A stretch of 64,000 bases of DNA from Saprospiraceae bacterium (GTDB taxonomy: Bacteria; Bacteroidota; Bacteroidia; Chitinophagales; Saprospiraceae). Under the pieces are notes generated by a model that did not search any database, was not told where the DNA came from, and saw nothing but the letters and a program-made list of their open reading frames with translations. The stretch covers positions 82,032-146,031 of the forward strand of contig JADKEB010000016.1 of the NCBI GenBank assembly GCA_016718205.1, given 5' to 3'. Both the position numbers and the translations under genes were made by a program. Positions 7,869 through 18,079 of the stretch are shown in pieces (positions within the stretch are counted from its first letter, which is position 1; the number at the start of each line of letters is the position of its first letter).

Positions 7869-8744
7869 TTATAAGCTCATTGGAACTTCCATCAATAATA
7901 GTTCAGCATCCTGTGAGTCGGCTTCGATATCAAGACTTTTAATGTCCCACAAACCAAAGCCATCTCTTTTTTCCAATTTCTGACCATTGATGGTACATTC
8001 GCCATTTAAAACAAAAGCATACACTCCATTCTTTTTATCTTTAAGCTCATACTTTGTTTGGAAGTCTTTATCAAATTTTCCGAGATGAAACCAGGCATTC
8101 TGATGGATCCAGACACCTTCATCGTCAGCACTGGGTGACATAATTTGTTGCAGTTTGTTATGCCTGTCTTTGATATTCAATGTGATCTGGTCATATCTTG
8201 GATTTACATTTTTTTTATTGGGAAAAACCCAAATCTGAAGGAACTTGACGGCCTGGTCCTTATTTTTATTGTATTCGCTGTGTGTAATTCCTGTTCCGGC
8301 ACTCATCACCTGGATGTCTCCTTTTCGGATGACAGCGACATTGCCCATACTGTCTTTATGCTCCAGATCACCTTCAAGCGGAATGCTGATGATCTCCATA
8401 TTGTCATGAGGATGTGTCCCAAAACCCATACCTGCAGACACAATATCGTCATTTAGTACTCGCAATACACCAAAATGCATTCTTTCAGGATTGTAGTAAT
8501 TTGCAAAACTAAATGTGTGATGAGAATTCAACCAGCCATGATCGGCCAGTCCTCTGGTGTTGGCTTTGTGCAATACTGTATTGTCCATAATTTTAGAATG
8601 TGTATTTTTGATGTGATTAAATCCTACTACTTCGAGTTCTTTCAGTTCATCTATGTCGTTTTTTACCACATTTGCTGCTGCTGCAGTAGATGAAAAAATG
8701 ACTGAACCCATAATTCCTTTTTTTATAAAATCTTTTCTGTCCAT
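7869..8744 (-). CDS. Pirin-family bicupin protein
   Basis: 291 residues. The N-terminal cupin has the pirin metal-binding pattern (FGTHPHDNMEIISIPLEGDL, then EHKDSMGN) around residues 105-130 and MSAGTGITHSEYN further on; the second half is the pirin C-terminal cupin. Pirins bind iron and some oxidise quercetin, but many have no known role. The N-terminus (MDRKDFIKKGIMGSVIFSS, then an Ala-rich stretch) looks like an export signal without the twin arginine of Tat substrates, unusual for a pirin. Monocistronic by spacing. Confidence 0.9.
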   Translation of the reverse strand: MDRKDFIKKGIMGSVIFSSTAAAANVVKNDIDELKELEVVGFNHIKNTHSKIMDNTVLHKANTRGLADHGWLNSHHTFSFANYYNPERMHFGVLRVLNDDIVSAGMGFGTHPHDNMEIISIPLEGDLEHKDSMGNVAVIRKGDIQVMSAGTGITHSEYNKNKDQAVKFLQIWVFPNKKNVNPRYDQITLNIKDRHNKLQQIMSPSADDEGVWIHQNAWFHLGKFDKDFQTKYELKDKKNGVYAFVLNGECTINGQKLEKRDGFGLWDIKSLDIEADSQDAELLLMEVPMSL

Positions 8745-9180
8745 ATCTTAGAAATTTTGATGATTTCATCTGTTTATTTTTAGCTTAGCACTCTATCGCA
8801 AAGCGGCACAAGTTCTGAGAGCCTATTATTTAATGTCAAATGGAACACCCAATAATCATTCTCCTTTGTGTCCAGCAGCGGGTCGTGGGTGTTTCACATT
8901 ACAGTAAAAAAATAATGGCTGATTTGTTTATGCGCAAGTGCAAAAAAGTAATTTTTTGAGTACTAATTCAGACCTTCATCAACTCAACAAAATTTTGGAG
9001 GATATGTATCTCTTGTATTAAACATTCATAAAATCACGCTTCCACCCAAATTACTTTTTAAAAAACATAAACACTTTTTAAATCAATACCAACACTCATA
9101 AAAGACCTGCAAAGACTTTCAGAACCATGAGTATTTGTTCAGGTATGTAAATCGCACTTCCATGCATCATCAATCTAAAA
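8745..9180. other. Intergenic region without recognised features
   Basis: About 436 bases between the pirin gene start and the 3' end of the protease gene. AT-rich; no convincing frame, TANNTTTG box, strong hairpin or repeat was found. Confidence 0.5.
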
Positions 9181-11286
9181 TCACAAAATCAAAACCTTTC
9201 GAGTAATGAAATTGCCATTTATAGTCTGTACTACCAAAAAATATAATCCGGATGAAAGGTGGTCTTTTGAATTGATTCTGAGCATGATACTTTTATCCCC
9301 TGATATATCGTACCTAACATCATCCATATTTTTTCCTGATATATCTTTAAGGTGATAACCGGCTATTTCTTTTGGATTAAGGGCTATTTTTACCGTTACT
9401 TGTGATGAAGATGGATTTGGAAAAATTTCTATAATTTCATCTACATTTATTTCTGATACCGGGGTGGATGCAGCATCCCAAATTTGGATTTCATCGATGT
9501 ACAAATTATTTGATACACCTATTTTTGGGTCAGAACTAAAGTAAAACCGAAATTTAACACTCGGCTTATTTTTTAAAATTGGTGAAAAGAAATTGGATAA
9601 TAACAATTTTCTCCATTGTTCCTTTTTGGAAGGCTTAAAATATTCAGCTGTAATGCCACCTGTATTATTTGCCATGGTATTGGCAGAAGGCATATTAATG
9701 AGCGATTTCCAGGACTTACCACAATCCAAAGTGTATTCTACTCTGAAAGTATCTAACTGATTTGGGTCAAATTTTGCATAAGAATAGTAAAAAGACATTT
9801 CTGGTTTTGATGCGTCACTAAAATCGAAAAAAGGTGTTTCAAAAAAATGCTTTCCACCTGTTAGATTGCTATTGATATTCAGCAAAGAAAAACAACCCTT
9901 TACATCTTCAGCTCCAAAATCAGGATTAAAAGCCCAATTAATAATATCATTTCCAGGATTGAAAACTTCAAGGTCAGATACCTGTGTTCCGTTTGAAAAA
10001 TCGTAACTTTGGGTAGGTTTTTTATTGTTAAACCCATCGACAACTCTGATAATTTTTTCCAGACTATCTGAACCATTAGTTCCCGTAACAATGTGTTTTA
10101 CAGTGTAGTCCCCTCCTTTCGGAAAAGTGACATTAAGAACACTATCTCTTGAAAATGGAGGTATTCCACCTGGAATAAGCCATTTTATTTCCTTAGTATT
10201 TTTCCCGATATTGGCAAGGCTGGACAATTTTAAAGATTCGCCGCTACAAAGTATATTGGTAGACTGGATAAAATCTGCATTAATTTTGCAAGTCCTACCT
10301 GGACGCACACCTGTTTCCTCCAGATTGGCATCAGCTATCAGGTTGGTCCTCTTATTGACACCTGATTTAAGAGTTTGAATCATATAATCTGCTTGTCCAT
10401 TTGTAAACATATGTTTACATGGAGTATAATCCATATAGTTTTGAAAGTTTTCTTCGATTGTCGGATTACAGATTTTGGAGTTTTGAGTACAACTTGTAAA
10501 TCCCTTTGTGATAGGTGTATCAGAAACAAAATCATCACCACAGGCTACACCGGGCGCATTTGTAATGCCCCATGTATGAGGTAACCCAAACCAATGACCT
10601 ACCTCATGGGTGATAGCTCTGGAGTCAAAAGTGGCAGTTCCTATACTGCCGGTATAGATAGATTCGCATACGATGACATCAGCCTTGGCTGGGATGGGTG
10701 TTCCGGGCAAATATGTATATGCGGGAGCAATGTTTATTTTTTTTACAATATAGATATTCAAATATTTGTCCCGAGGCCAGGTATATGTAAAGTTGTCAAT
10801 TTTATTAGCATCCCAGTTGGTATTCTGATCATAGTACCTCATGATGCCATTAGTACACTTTCCATTGGGATCAATAGTGGCTAGAACAAATTCAAACCCT
10901 ACAACAGCAATATTATTTTTGAAGCTTGGCGCAACGTTTATTGTATCGGCATTGAGTTTTTGATAATCTCTGTTAAGTATCCTCATTTGATCCAAAATCT
11001 GTGCATCGCTGATGTTTTCCGGGCCATCCTCGTGCAATATATGAAATACGACAGGTATCGTAAAAATAATTTTGTTTCGTAGATGCTTGTTCTGCCCACG
11101 ATGAGCAATTAATGCATCTGTAATCTTTGCTACTGACTTCAAGTATTCCGCTTCTGCATTTGGGTTGGATTTAAACCAAAGTCTGGTTACATGATGTTGT
11201 CCACAAAAGTGCTGATTCTGAGCAATAAGTAAATGGCTAAAACTATAATAACAAAGGAAAATCAAAAGGAATAATTTGGATTTCAT
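9181..11286 (-). CDS. Secreted M43 (pappalysin-like) zinc metalloprotease with T9SS sorting domain
   Basis: About 701 residues from the ATG at 11286 (MKSKLFLLIFLCYYSFSHLL signal peptide); the ATG at 11319 only adds a non-signal extension. The catalytic zinc motif HEVGHWFGLPH is near residues 226-236, followed by a cysteine-containing loop and the Met-turn region NYMDYTPCKHMFT, as in pappalysin-type M43 proteases. Then a PKD-like domain (about 345-415), a jelly-roll/MAM-like domain (about 430-610) and a C-terminal type A sorting domain (IFPNPSSSQVTVKI to GNFITRKVLIL) that directs export by the type IX system. It probably degrades extracellular protein. Stands alone. Confidence 0.93.
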   Translation of the reverse strand: MKSKLFLLIFLCYYSFSHLLIAQNQHFCGQHHVTRLWFKSNPNAEAEYLKSVAKITDALIAHRGQNKHLRNKIIFTIPVVFHILHEDGPENISDAQILDQMRILNRDYQKLNADTINVAPSFKNNIAVVGFEFVLATIDPNGKCTNGIMRYYDQNTNWDANKIDNFTYTWPRDKYLNIYIVKKINIAPAYTYLPGTPIPAKADVIVCESIYTGSIGTATFDSRAITHEVGHWFGLPHTWGITNAPGVACGDDFVSDTPITKGFTSCTQNSKICNPTIEENFQNYMDYTPCKHMFTNGQADYMIQTLKSGVNKRTNLIADANLEETGVRPGRTCKINADFIQSTNILCSGESLKLSSLANIGKNTKEIKWLIPGGIPPFSRDSVLNVTFPKGGDYTVKHIVTGTNGSDSLEKIIRVVDGFNNKKPTQSYDFSNGTQVSDLEVFNPGNDIINWAFNPDFGAEDVKGCFSLLNINSNLTGGKHFFETPFFDFSDASKPEMSFYYSYAKFDPNQLDTFRVEYTLDCGKSWKSLINMPSANTMANNTGGITAEYFKPSKKEQWRKLLLSNFFSPILKNKPSVKFRFYFSSDPKIGVSNNLYIDEIQIWDAASTPVSEINVDEIIEIFPNPSSSQVTVKIALNPKEIAGYHLKDISGKNMDDVRYDISGDKSIMLRINSKDHLSSGLYFLVVQTINGNFITRKVLIL

Positions 11287-11390
11287 TTTTTTGGTATAAA
11301 AATAACAGACCTGGAGCAATTGCCATTTGTCCGATTTTGCTAATTTTTGAAATCACCGATATAAGCAAAAAACAAAAAGTCATTTACACA

Positions 11391-11556
11391 CTGATTATGT
11401 GTAAATTTTTATAGCCTTAAAATCAATAAGGTATAAACTTGGGCTCAAAATAATCGTATTATATATTTAATTCATCAATAAATTCATTGATCATACTATT
11501 GCAGGAATGATAATCTATTGATTTACAACAATAAATACCTTAAACATACTCTAAAA
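11391..11556. repeat. Diverged miniature element, AGAGTATGTTTAAA family (short subtype)
   Basis: Right end TTAAACATACTCTAAAA (11541-11557) and a weaker left end around GATTATGTGTAAATTTTTAT. The inside aligns, on the other strand, with the element at 22916-23105: both share GTTGTAAATCAA...GATTAT and CGATTATTTTGA. No coding capacity. Confidence 0.6.
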
Positions 11557-11564
11557 TCACACAC

Positions 11565-12461
11565 TCACCCTAAGATACCCAACTTTTTTTTCCAATCGAT
11601 AATGATGCCGTTATAAAACTTTACAGTAGATGTATCTATTGATTCAGATAAGTTTTGGTAATCATTGATGGTTTGATTTTCATTTTTTTTATACAATTCC
11701 AATTCGTAACAAATCAGGTTCAGGTAGCCATAATATTTTGTCATCATTTCATCAGAGTGCATTAATGTCTGTATGTCCTGGATATTCACGTTTTTGTAAG
11801 AAAGGTCTTTATTAAAATGGCCCAAAAGATTGAGTGATGCTATCTCTTCATTTTGTGCAGGTCCAGGTATAGTGAGTCTCTCATATCTCTTTCTATCTGT
11901 GTAATACATTCCGGTTTTATTCGGCAAAGTTGTAGCAAAAAATATTGCAACTGAAAACAATCCGGTAATAAAAAATCCCGCAGTCCAAAATCCACTCATC
12001 ATATATGAAACGACAAAACAAGCAACGCCAAAAACAAATGAAACAACAGGTCCGGCTATGACTATATGTGCCATTTTTTCTCTATTTTCAGGATCTGAAT
12101 TGACTGGTGATGAAGCAGTTGCACCACCGAAAAGGCCAATATTTTTATTTAAACCCACTTTTATTTTTCCATCTATCCGCTTAATCTCAAGAAAACCAAT
12201 GACAAACATTTCAAATCTAAATCCATGATAGGTTGCCACCATTAAATGCCCCAATTCATGGGCACAAAGGGAAACAAAAGCACTGATAAATAAGAGAATA
12301 ATTAAGTGAAATAGTGAATAATTATTTTCTATAAGAAGGTCTAAACTGTTCACCGTTCCCTTAAGCACACTTAAACTTCCCAGCTTTGTACCAAGAAAAA
12401 AAATGCCCATACCAATTGATAAAGCAAATAATACTTTAAATATTTTTTTAATATGTTTCAT
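11565..12461 (-). CDS. M50-like (site-2 protease type) membrane protein
   Basis: 298 residues with several hydrophobic segments: an N-terminal pair (about residues 10-25 and 48-68), then SLCAHELGHLMVATYHGF carrying the zinc motif HELGH (about residues 68-72), and IVIAGPVVSFVFGVACFVV (about 132-150) with the AGP motif common in M50 proteins. A soluble C-terminal tail of about 100 residues follows. The classical second M50 motif (NPDG-type) is not obvious, so activity is uncertain. Located by itself between a miniature element and the barrel-gene remnant. Confidence 0.75.
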   Translation of the reverse strand: MKHIKKIFKVLFALSIGMGIFFLGTKLGSLSVLKGTVNSLDLLIENNYSLFHLIILLFISAFVSLCAHELGHLMVATYHGFRFEMFVIGFLEIKRIDGKIKVGLNKNIGLFGGATASSPVNSDPENREKMAHIVIAGPVVSFVFGVACFVVSYMMSGFWTAGFFITGLFSVAIFFATTLPNKTGMYYTDRKRYERLTIPGPAQNEEIASLNLLGHFNKDLSYKNVNIQDIQTLMHSDEMMTKYYGYLNLICYELELYKKNENQTINDYQNLSESIDTSTVKFYNGIIIDWKKKLGILG

Positions 12462-12578
12462 TTATTTAAAATGATAAAATTAATTTCTCAACAAGTCTTT
12501 TTTTTTTCGATATCCTGATGCAGATTTATAGTGCTCAGACTTTGAATCTATCAATTATTATGATTTTCACATCATTGA

Positions 12579-12930
12579 TCAACTCTTCACCCTTTTCTGT
12601 TCTGCTTCTGTGCCGCCGGTCTGTCTCAATCGCACAGTCTGTCCTTTGGAAAACCTCCATGAGAATGACAAAGTAGCAACCCGACTATCAAGATAGCTAA
12701 ACCAATTGGCGTTGGCATTGGCAATATTTCTGATATCACCTTCGATCTGATTAGTATAAAATATATCACTCACATTTAGTTTAAGGCTACCTTTTTCTTT
12801 AAGTATTTTGGTGGATAATCCAGCTCTGATACTGTAGATCGGTTGGATGATAAACTGTCCCATCAACACGGTAGATTGATAGTTTCCTGCCAACTCAGCA
12901 CTCCATCTATTGTTGATTACTTTAACAGAG
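12579..12930 (-). pseudogene. C-terminal remnant of an outer membrane beta-barrel (TonB-receptor-like) gene
   Basis: About 115 residues can be read from just after an in-frame stop near 12933. The sequence (INNRWSAELAGNYQS, SLKLNVSDIFYTNQ, ATLSFSWRFSKGQ) is the typical last few strands of the Bacteroidota outer-membrane barrel family found in CarboxypepD_reg/TonB-receptor-like proteins, with the end of the protein intact. The remaining several hundred residues and any start signal are missing. The upstream side is a CT-rich stretch (12946-13005), which probably marks the deletion joint. Confidence 0.75.
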
Positions 12931-13000
12931 CCTTAATTTAATTATTGTTCCATCTTCCATTGACCATCCTCCTTCTCCATTCTCCTTTCTCCTTTCTCCA

Positions 13001-15415
13001 TCACTCCGACCTCAGCGACTTTACCGGATTCATGAGTGCAGCCTTTATTGCATGATAACTAATCGTAAAGAAAGCTATTATCAATGCAGTGATGCCAGCC
13101 AATCCGAAAAACCACCATTGGATTTCTATCCTGTACGCAAAATCACTCAGCCATTTATCCATGAAATAATATGCAATCGGTGCGGCAATAAAGATAGAAA
13201 TCAATACCAACAGCATAAAATCTTTGCTCAATTCCCAAATAAGTCCTACAATCGACGAACCCAACACTTTGCGTATGCCTATCTCCTTAAATCTATCTCT
13301 AATATTAATGACAGCTATGGCAAATAATCCGATGCATGATAAAAATATCGCCAGAATGGCTGCATAGATAAACATTTTGGTAAATCGTCGTTCAGCTCTG
13401 TATTGTTCATTTCTGTTTTCATCGAGAAATGATCCGAGGTAATCGGAATTTGGTGCGATCTCTTTATAACTTTTCTCAATGGCTGCTAAGGTGGCATCTA
13501 CATTCTTGGCCGCTATCTTTATAAAAATATGTGTATAAGGAAATCCATTGATCATGAGTGTGATAGGCTCAATATTGTTTTTTAGCGATTCGAAATGGTA
13601 GTCTTTGATGATGCCTATTATGATCTTTCCTTCATCAAGGTCGAGTTTTTTATTTATTAGATCATTAGTACCTAATATTTTAGCCATACTTTCATTAATA
13701 ATACACGCGCCAGTGGAGTCTGTAGGGAAATTTACAGAAAAATCTCGGCCTTCTTTTAGGGCTATACCCATGGTCTTTAAATATTCAAAATCAACAAATA
13801 ATCCATTGGTATTGACCATTTTACCGTCATGTTCAAAACCAAATTGGGACTTGGATGAAGAGCCATCCTTACCGAATCCTATATTATTATCTGCAGCTGT
13901 GATGTTGATAATATTTGGTTGATCACTGAGTTTGGATCTGAGTAGCGTAAGCATTTTGCTACCTTCCACTTCACGTCCAATAGGGACACTTATGACATGA
14001 TCCTGGTCAATACCCAGTGGTGTGGTACGGAGGTACTGTAACTGAGACCATATGATGATCGTACAGCTGATGAGGAGTACAGAGATGGTAAATTGTTTGA
14101 CAATGAGGGTTTTTCTGAGCAGGCCCGAGCCACTACTTGCTTTGAGCTTGCCTTTCAATACTTCAATGGTATTGACTCTGGAGATAAACCACGCCGGATA
14201 TCCTCCAGCTACAAAAGTAATGAGCAAAAAGACAATGCTTAGTATGCCCAGGATCTTAGGATTGTAGAGATGGTGGAAAGTAAGTTTTGTATTGAAGATT
14301 GCATTGAAACCCGTGATACTGAATTTGAAAAACAATACACCTAATAATAAAGATATCAAACAAGTCACTAAAGCTTCACCCCAAAACTGTCCCAACACCT
14401 GCCCCCGTATCGCTCCCAATGCTTTGCGGATGCCTACTTCTCTCGCTCTCAATATGGAACGGGAGATGCTTAGATTGACAAAATTAATACATGCTATAAA
14501 TATTATAAAAATACTGATAATCAATAAGGTATATGGATAAACGATACTCATTGAACGCCCGCCGCCAATATTGCGGTCAAAATGCTCTTTACTAAATGGC
14601 AGCATCTTTGCACTGATGATATCACCATTCTCATCTGGTTTACCTCCTTCTTTTTTTACTTGTTCGATAGCATCTTTATAGTATTTCGGACCAAAAGATT
14701 TCAAGCTTTGCTCCAATTCCGTGTGTGTGATACCATCATGTACCTGTACATATAAGCTAGAGCTTGAATTATTCCAATTGTCTTTATTATTTACATAGTC
14801 TGGATTTATTTCGTAGCGCACCATCATATCGTTTTCGATGCTTGTATTGTCAGATAATTTTGCAGTAATACCACTTACTTTCAGAGGTACAGGATTTTCA
14901 CCAAGCTCTGCCATGATTATTTTTCCCATTGCAGGTTCATTACCGAATATTTTTTTAGCCACATCTTCACGCAACACTATATTGTTCAAATCACTCAATG
15001 CAGTCTCAGCCGAACCTTCAATAAAATCAAAACTAAACATCTTTGCATAGTCTGCATCGACGGCCACAGCACCTTCTGAGATGGTTTTATCCTTATATTT
15101 AACCACAAAACTGATGTCCCTGATTCTGGAGATGTGTTTTATCTCCTTTTTATAGTCTGCCATCAGCGCATCTTTCACAGGCGCAGGTACTGTATTTCCG
15201 AAATCTGTCTCTTCAGCCATGTTTATTTTTAGATAATATCGGTAGATATGATCCATGTTTTGGTGTACATGATTGAAAGTGAATTCCTGATAACTGGTCA
15301 GAAAAAGGAGCAAGCTTGTCGCAAATGCTAAAGAAAGTCCTACAAGATTGATCAATGAAAAAGTCTTATTTTTCCAAAGATTCCTAAGTGAGATGGTGAA
15401 ATAATTACGGAGCAT
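13001..15415 (-). CDS. MacB/FtsX-type ABC transporter permease
   Basis: 804 residues, full length. N-terminal helix (FSLINLVGLSLAFATSLLLF), first periplasmic domain, FtsX block from about residue 285 (INFVNLSISRSILRAREVGI), second periplasmic domain, second FtsX block from about 685 and the normal tail AALMNPVKSLRSE. It is the last gene of the leftward unit membrane-fusion protein, ATPase, permease, permease. The two permeases in tandem may form a heterodimer with the ATPase at 18078. Substrate unknown. Its ATG is preceded directly by a short TTAGG-type array. Confidence 0.92.
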   Translation of the reverse strand: MLRNYFTISLRNLWKNKTFSLINLVGLSLAFATSLLLFLTSYQEFTFNHVHQNMDHIYRYYLKINMAEETDFGNTVPAPVKDALMADYKKEIKHISRIRDISFVVKYKDKTISEGAVAVDADYAKMFSFDFIEGSAETALSDLNNIVLREDVAKKIFGNEPAMGKIIMAELGENPVPLKVSGITAKLSDNTSIENDMMVRYEINPDYVNNKDNWNNSSSSLYVQVHDGITHTELEQSLKSFGPKYYKDAIEQVKKEGGKPDENGDIISAKMLPFSKEHFDRNIGGGRSMSIVYPYTLLIISIFIIFIACINFVNLSISRSILRAREVGIRKALGAIRGQVLGQFWGEALVTCLISLLLGVLFFKFSITGFNAIFNTKLTFHHLYNPKILGILSIVFLLITFVAGGYPAWFISRVNTIEVLKGKLKASSGSGLLRKTLIVKQFTISVLLISCTIIIWSQLQYLRTTPLGIDQDHVISVPIGREVEGSKMLTLLRSKLSDQPNIINITAADNNIGFGKDGSSSKSQFGFEHDGKMVNTNGLFVDFEYLKTMGIALKEGRDFSVNFPTDSTGACIINESMAKILGTNDLINKKLDLDEGKIIIGIIKDYHFESLKNNIEPITLMINGFPYTHIFIKIAAKNVDATLAAIEKSYKEIAPNSDYLGSFLDENRNEQYRAERRFTKMFIYAAILAIFLSCIGLFAIAVINIRDRFKEIGIRKVLGSSIVGLIWELSKDFMLLVLISIFIAAPIAYYFMDKWLSDFAYRIEIQWWFFGLAGITALIIAFFTISYHAIKAALMNPVKSLRSE

Positions 15416-15416
15416 G

Positions 15417-15452
15417 TGTTAGGGTTTAGGTAATAGGTGTTAGGTTACAGGT
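15417..15452. repeat. Short TTAGG-type repeat array in permease leader
   Basis: GTTAGGG, TTTAGGT, AATAGGT and GTTAGGT units in a row, ending where the spacer to the next permease begins. Same unit type and same place (directly upstream of a permease ATG on the coding strand) as the longer arrays nearby. Confidence 0.85.
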
Positions 15453-15482
15453 TCGATTGTTCATCATTCGATTGTTTATCGT

Positions 15483-17861
15483 TCATTCCGATCTCAAACT
15501 TTCCACGGGATTCATCAGCGCCGTTTTTATTGCTTGATAGCTTGATGTGGCAAATGCAAGTAAGATGGTGCTGGCCAATGTATAGGCAAATATGTCTGCC
15601 CCAATCTCAACTCTGTATGGCAAGTTTTGCAAAATGTTATTAATTGAAAAATATGAAAGTGGTGTGGCAATAACAAATGCTATAACTACGAGCTTAAAAA
15701 ACTGCATCGACATCAAGTTTACAATACTTCCAATGCTTGCTCCCATGATCTTTCTGATACCAATTTCTTTGGTTCTTTTTTGTGCGGTCAATGCAGCAAG
15801 ACCAAACATACCGATGCACGATATGAAGACGATAATCAATGCAGAATACAATATCATCTGCCTCATTTTAAATTCCTTTTCATATTGCTTTGCATTTAAG
15901 TCTGAAACAAAGTCATATTTGTATGGTTGGGTTGGAAAATGAGATTTGAATACATCTTTAATATGAGCCAATGTTTTGGATAAGTTGTCGTCTGAGATTC
16001 GGATCAAAAAAGTTCCCATTCCGTGTTGTGGGTTTGTAAGAAAAACCTGTGGAGGGACTTTCTCATAGAGAGAAGAATGGTGGTAATCCTTTATGATACC
16101 TATGATTTGATAATTATCTCGATTCATGACTTTAATAGTTTGTCCGATGGGATCTTTCATATTTCCGGCTTTTACAAAAGCTTCGTTGACCAAGACAGAT
16201 TTTGTAGAGTCACCTGGGAATTCAGAAGAGAAAAACCTTCCTTCTTTGACTTCTATGCCCATAGTGCTGGTGAAGTTTTGATTAGTGATTTTCATCGCAG
16301 GAGATATTTCTATGCCGTCCTTGGTAGTAACTCTTGTATTCCAATTTCCTGAATTTACTGGTGCTACAGAAATAATAAATGGATCTTTTTTCAATTCATT
16401 TTCTACGACGCCTATTTTCGAGGGCGTCAATCCTTCAGCATTTATCTCAATCAAATTTTTATCTTCATATCCGAGGTCTTTTTCAATAAATAGATTTGCC
16501 TGACGGAACTGCACAATGGCAAAAATGATAAAAAATGATGCCAAGGTAAATTGGAAAACAATCAGTGATTTTTGTAATAAATTTTTACCACCCAAATTGA
16601 ATCTTCCGTACAAAGTCTCTACTGGCTTGAAGCCCGAAAGAACCAAAGCTGGATAAAATCCTGCCAATAATCCTGTCAATATAAAAATACCCACAAAAAT
16701 GGCTATTAATTTTCCATCAAACAGATATGAAAAGGCCAGTTGTTTGTCTGATAAATCATTGAAAACAGGTAAAGCAGAATAAGCCAAAAAAGTGCCAAGA
16801 ATAAATGCAAAACCATTCAATAAAAATGATTCACTTAAGAACTGCCAGATCAATTGTTTTCTGGTGCTGCCGACAGCTTTTCTTACACCAACTTCTTTTG
16901 ACCTTTGTACAGATCGCGCTATAGACAAATTAATAAAATTGATGCAGGCAATTAATAAAATAAACAATGCAATGCCTGAGAGAAAATATGAAAAAAGCAC
17001 ATTGCCTGATTCTTTCATGCCGTTGACTGCTTTAAAATCTCTACTCAAATGAATATCTAAAAACGGCTGAAGTTTAAAAGTTAATTGATGTTTGTAATTC
17101 CATTCCTTGGCTGCTTGAGCCACCTGTTCTTTGGCATCTGTCGCAAAAATAGCCGCAAACTGTTTCTCTACATTGGCTACATTAGTGCCCTCAGGAATCT
17201 CAAAAAAAGTATTGATATAAAAATTAATCCATTGATCATCACTATTCTTTGACTTGTGAATAGGCATGAACACTTCGGCCTGCATGCTGGAATTGACTGG
17301 CAGATTTTCAATTACTCCGGTTACAATGAAATTTTGAAATTCTCCCTCAAAATCCATCTGTATCGTCTTCCCTACCGAGGCAGTCGTATTAAAATATTTC
17401 TCCGATACACTTTTAGTTATGACTATAGATTGTGGGTCGTGTAAAGCCTTGTTAGGTGAGCCATCAATAAAGTCAGAATCAAACATTTTGAAGTAGGTAC
17501 TATCCACCAAAAACACAGATTGACGAACTATATCTTCTTTAAATTTTGTGGGATAATGTTGTTGATAATATCTGACCATATTAGTAATAGCAGGTACTTG
17601 TTGCCGAAATGCAGGACCATGTACCCATCCTGTTTGGCCAAATTTATTTATTTCACCTTCAGGGCTTTTTTCTTCAACAACAAGACGGTAGATCTCCATC
17701 TTTTTTGTCATGTACTTATCGAAACTCAGCTCATCTTTTATAAATAGTGTGATAAGCATACAAAGTGCTAGCCCCAATGCCAATCCCGAAATATTAATAA
17801 AAGAATATAATGGACTCTTTACTATATTTCTCCAGGCAATTTTAATGTGGTTTGTGAGCAT
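15483..17861 (-). CDS. MacB/FtsX-type ABC transporter permease
   Basis: 792 residues, full length, same architecture as 13001-15415: N-terminal helix (ISGLALGLALCMLITLFI), MacB-type periplasmic domain with the ITKSVSEKYFN and VTGVIENLP motifs, FtsX block with SVQRSKEVGVRKAVGSTR, a second periplasmic domain, second FtsX block (AQKRTKEIGIRKIMGAS) and the tail ALMNPVESLRSE. Second-last gene of the ABC operon. The ATG is separated from the ATPase gene by a repeat element of 216 bases. Confidence 0.92.
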   Translation of the reverse strand: MLTNHIKIAWRNIVKSPLYSFINISGLALGLALCMLITLFIKDELSFDKYMTKKMEIYRLVVEEKSPEGEINKFGQTGWVHGPAFRQQVPAITNMVRYYQQHYPTKFKEDIVRQSVFLVDSTYFKMFDSDFIDGSPNKALHDPQSIVITKSVSEKYFNTTASVGKTIQMDFEGEFQNFIVTGVIENLPVNSSMQAEVFMPIHKSKNSDDQWINFYINTFFEIPEGTNVANVEKQFAAIFATDAKEQVAQAAKEWNYKHQLTFKLQPFLDIHLSRDFKAVNGMKESGNVLFSYFLSGIALFILLIACINFINLSIARSVQRSKEVGVRKAVGSTRKQLIWQFLSESFLLNGFAFILGTFLAYSALPVFNDLSDKQLAFSYLFDGKLIAIFVGIFILTGLLAGFYPALVLSGFKPVETLYGRFNLGGKNLLQKSLIVFQFTLASFFIIFAIVQFRQANLFIEKDLGYEDKNLIEINAEGLTPSKIGVVENELKKDPFIISVAPVNSGNWNTRVTTKDGIEISPAMKITNQNFTSTMGIEVKEGRFFSSEFPGDSTKSVLVNEAFVKAGNMKDPIGQTIKVMNRDNYQIIGIIKDYHHSSLYEKVPPQVFLTNPQHGMGTFLIRISDDNLSKTLAHIKDVFKSHFPTQPYKYDFVSDLNAKQYEKEFKMRQMILYSALIIVFISCIGMFGLAALTAQKRTKEIGIRKIMGASIGSIVNLMSMQFFKLVVIAFVIATPLSYFSINNILQNLPYRVEIGADIFAYTLASTILLAFATSSYQAIKTALMNPVESLRSE

Positions 17862-18079
17862 GATTTAGGTTTTAGGTATAAGGTGTTAGGTGTTAGGTGT
17901 TAGGTGTTAGGTGTTGGGTGTTAGGTGTTAGGTGTTAGGTGTTAGGTGTTAGGTGTTAGGTGTTAGGTGTTAGGGTGTTAGGTTAGGTGTTAGATGTTAT
18001 AAGAAATCTATTCCCTAACACCTGATATCTAAAACCTAATAATCATTCCCTAACACCTGATATCTAAAACCTAATAATC
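17862..18079. repeat. GGTGTTA heptamer array with inverted right end (ORF-less cassette)
   Basis: The left part (about 17866-17990) is a long run of GGTGTTA heptamers with few variants. The right part is two perfect direct copies of a 35-base unit (18010-18044 and 18045-18079) that is the reverse complement of the left edge: both edges share TTAGGTTTTAG and AGGTGTTAGG on opposite strands. The transcript would fold into a long hairpin. The stop codon of the ATPase gene (18078-18080) lies in the last copy. Confidence 0.9.

Noticed and set aside
11320..11345. Third copy of the ABC-operon palindrome upstream of the M43 protease (TTGTCCGATTTTGC)
   Set aside because: Only the left half matches; the GGAC arm and the GGTGTACG tail are missing.
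12946..13005. CT-rich stretch as a further heptamer array
   Set aside because: Units are TCTCCTT-like and irregular, without the TTAGG core; more likely a simple low-complexity joint next to the barrel-gene remnant.
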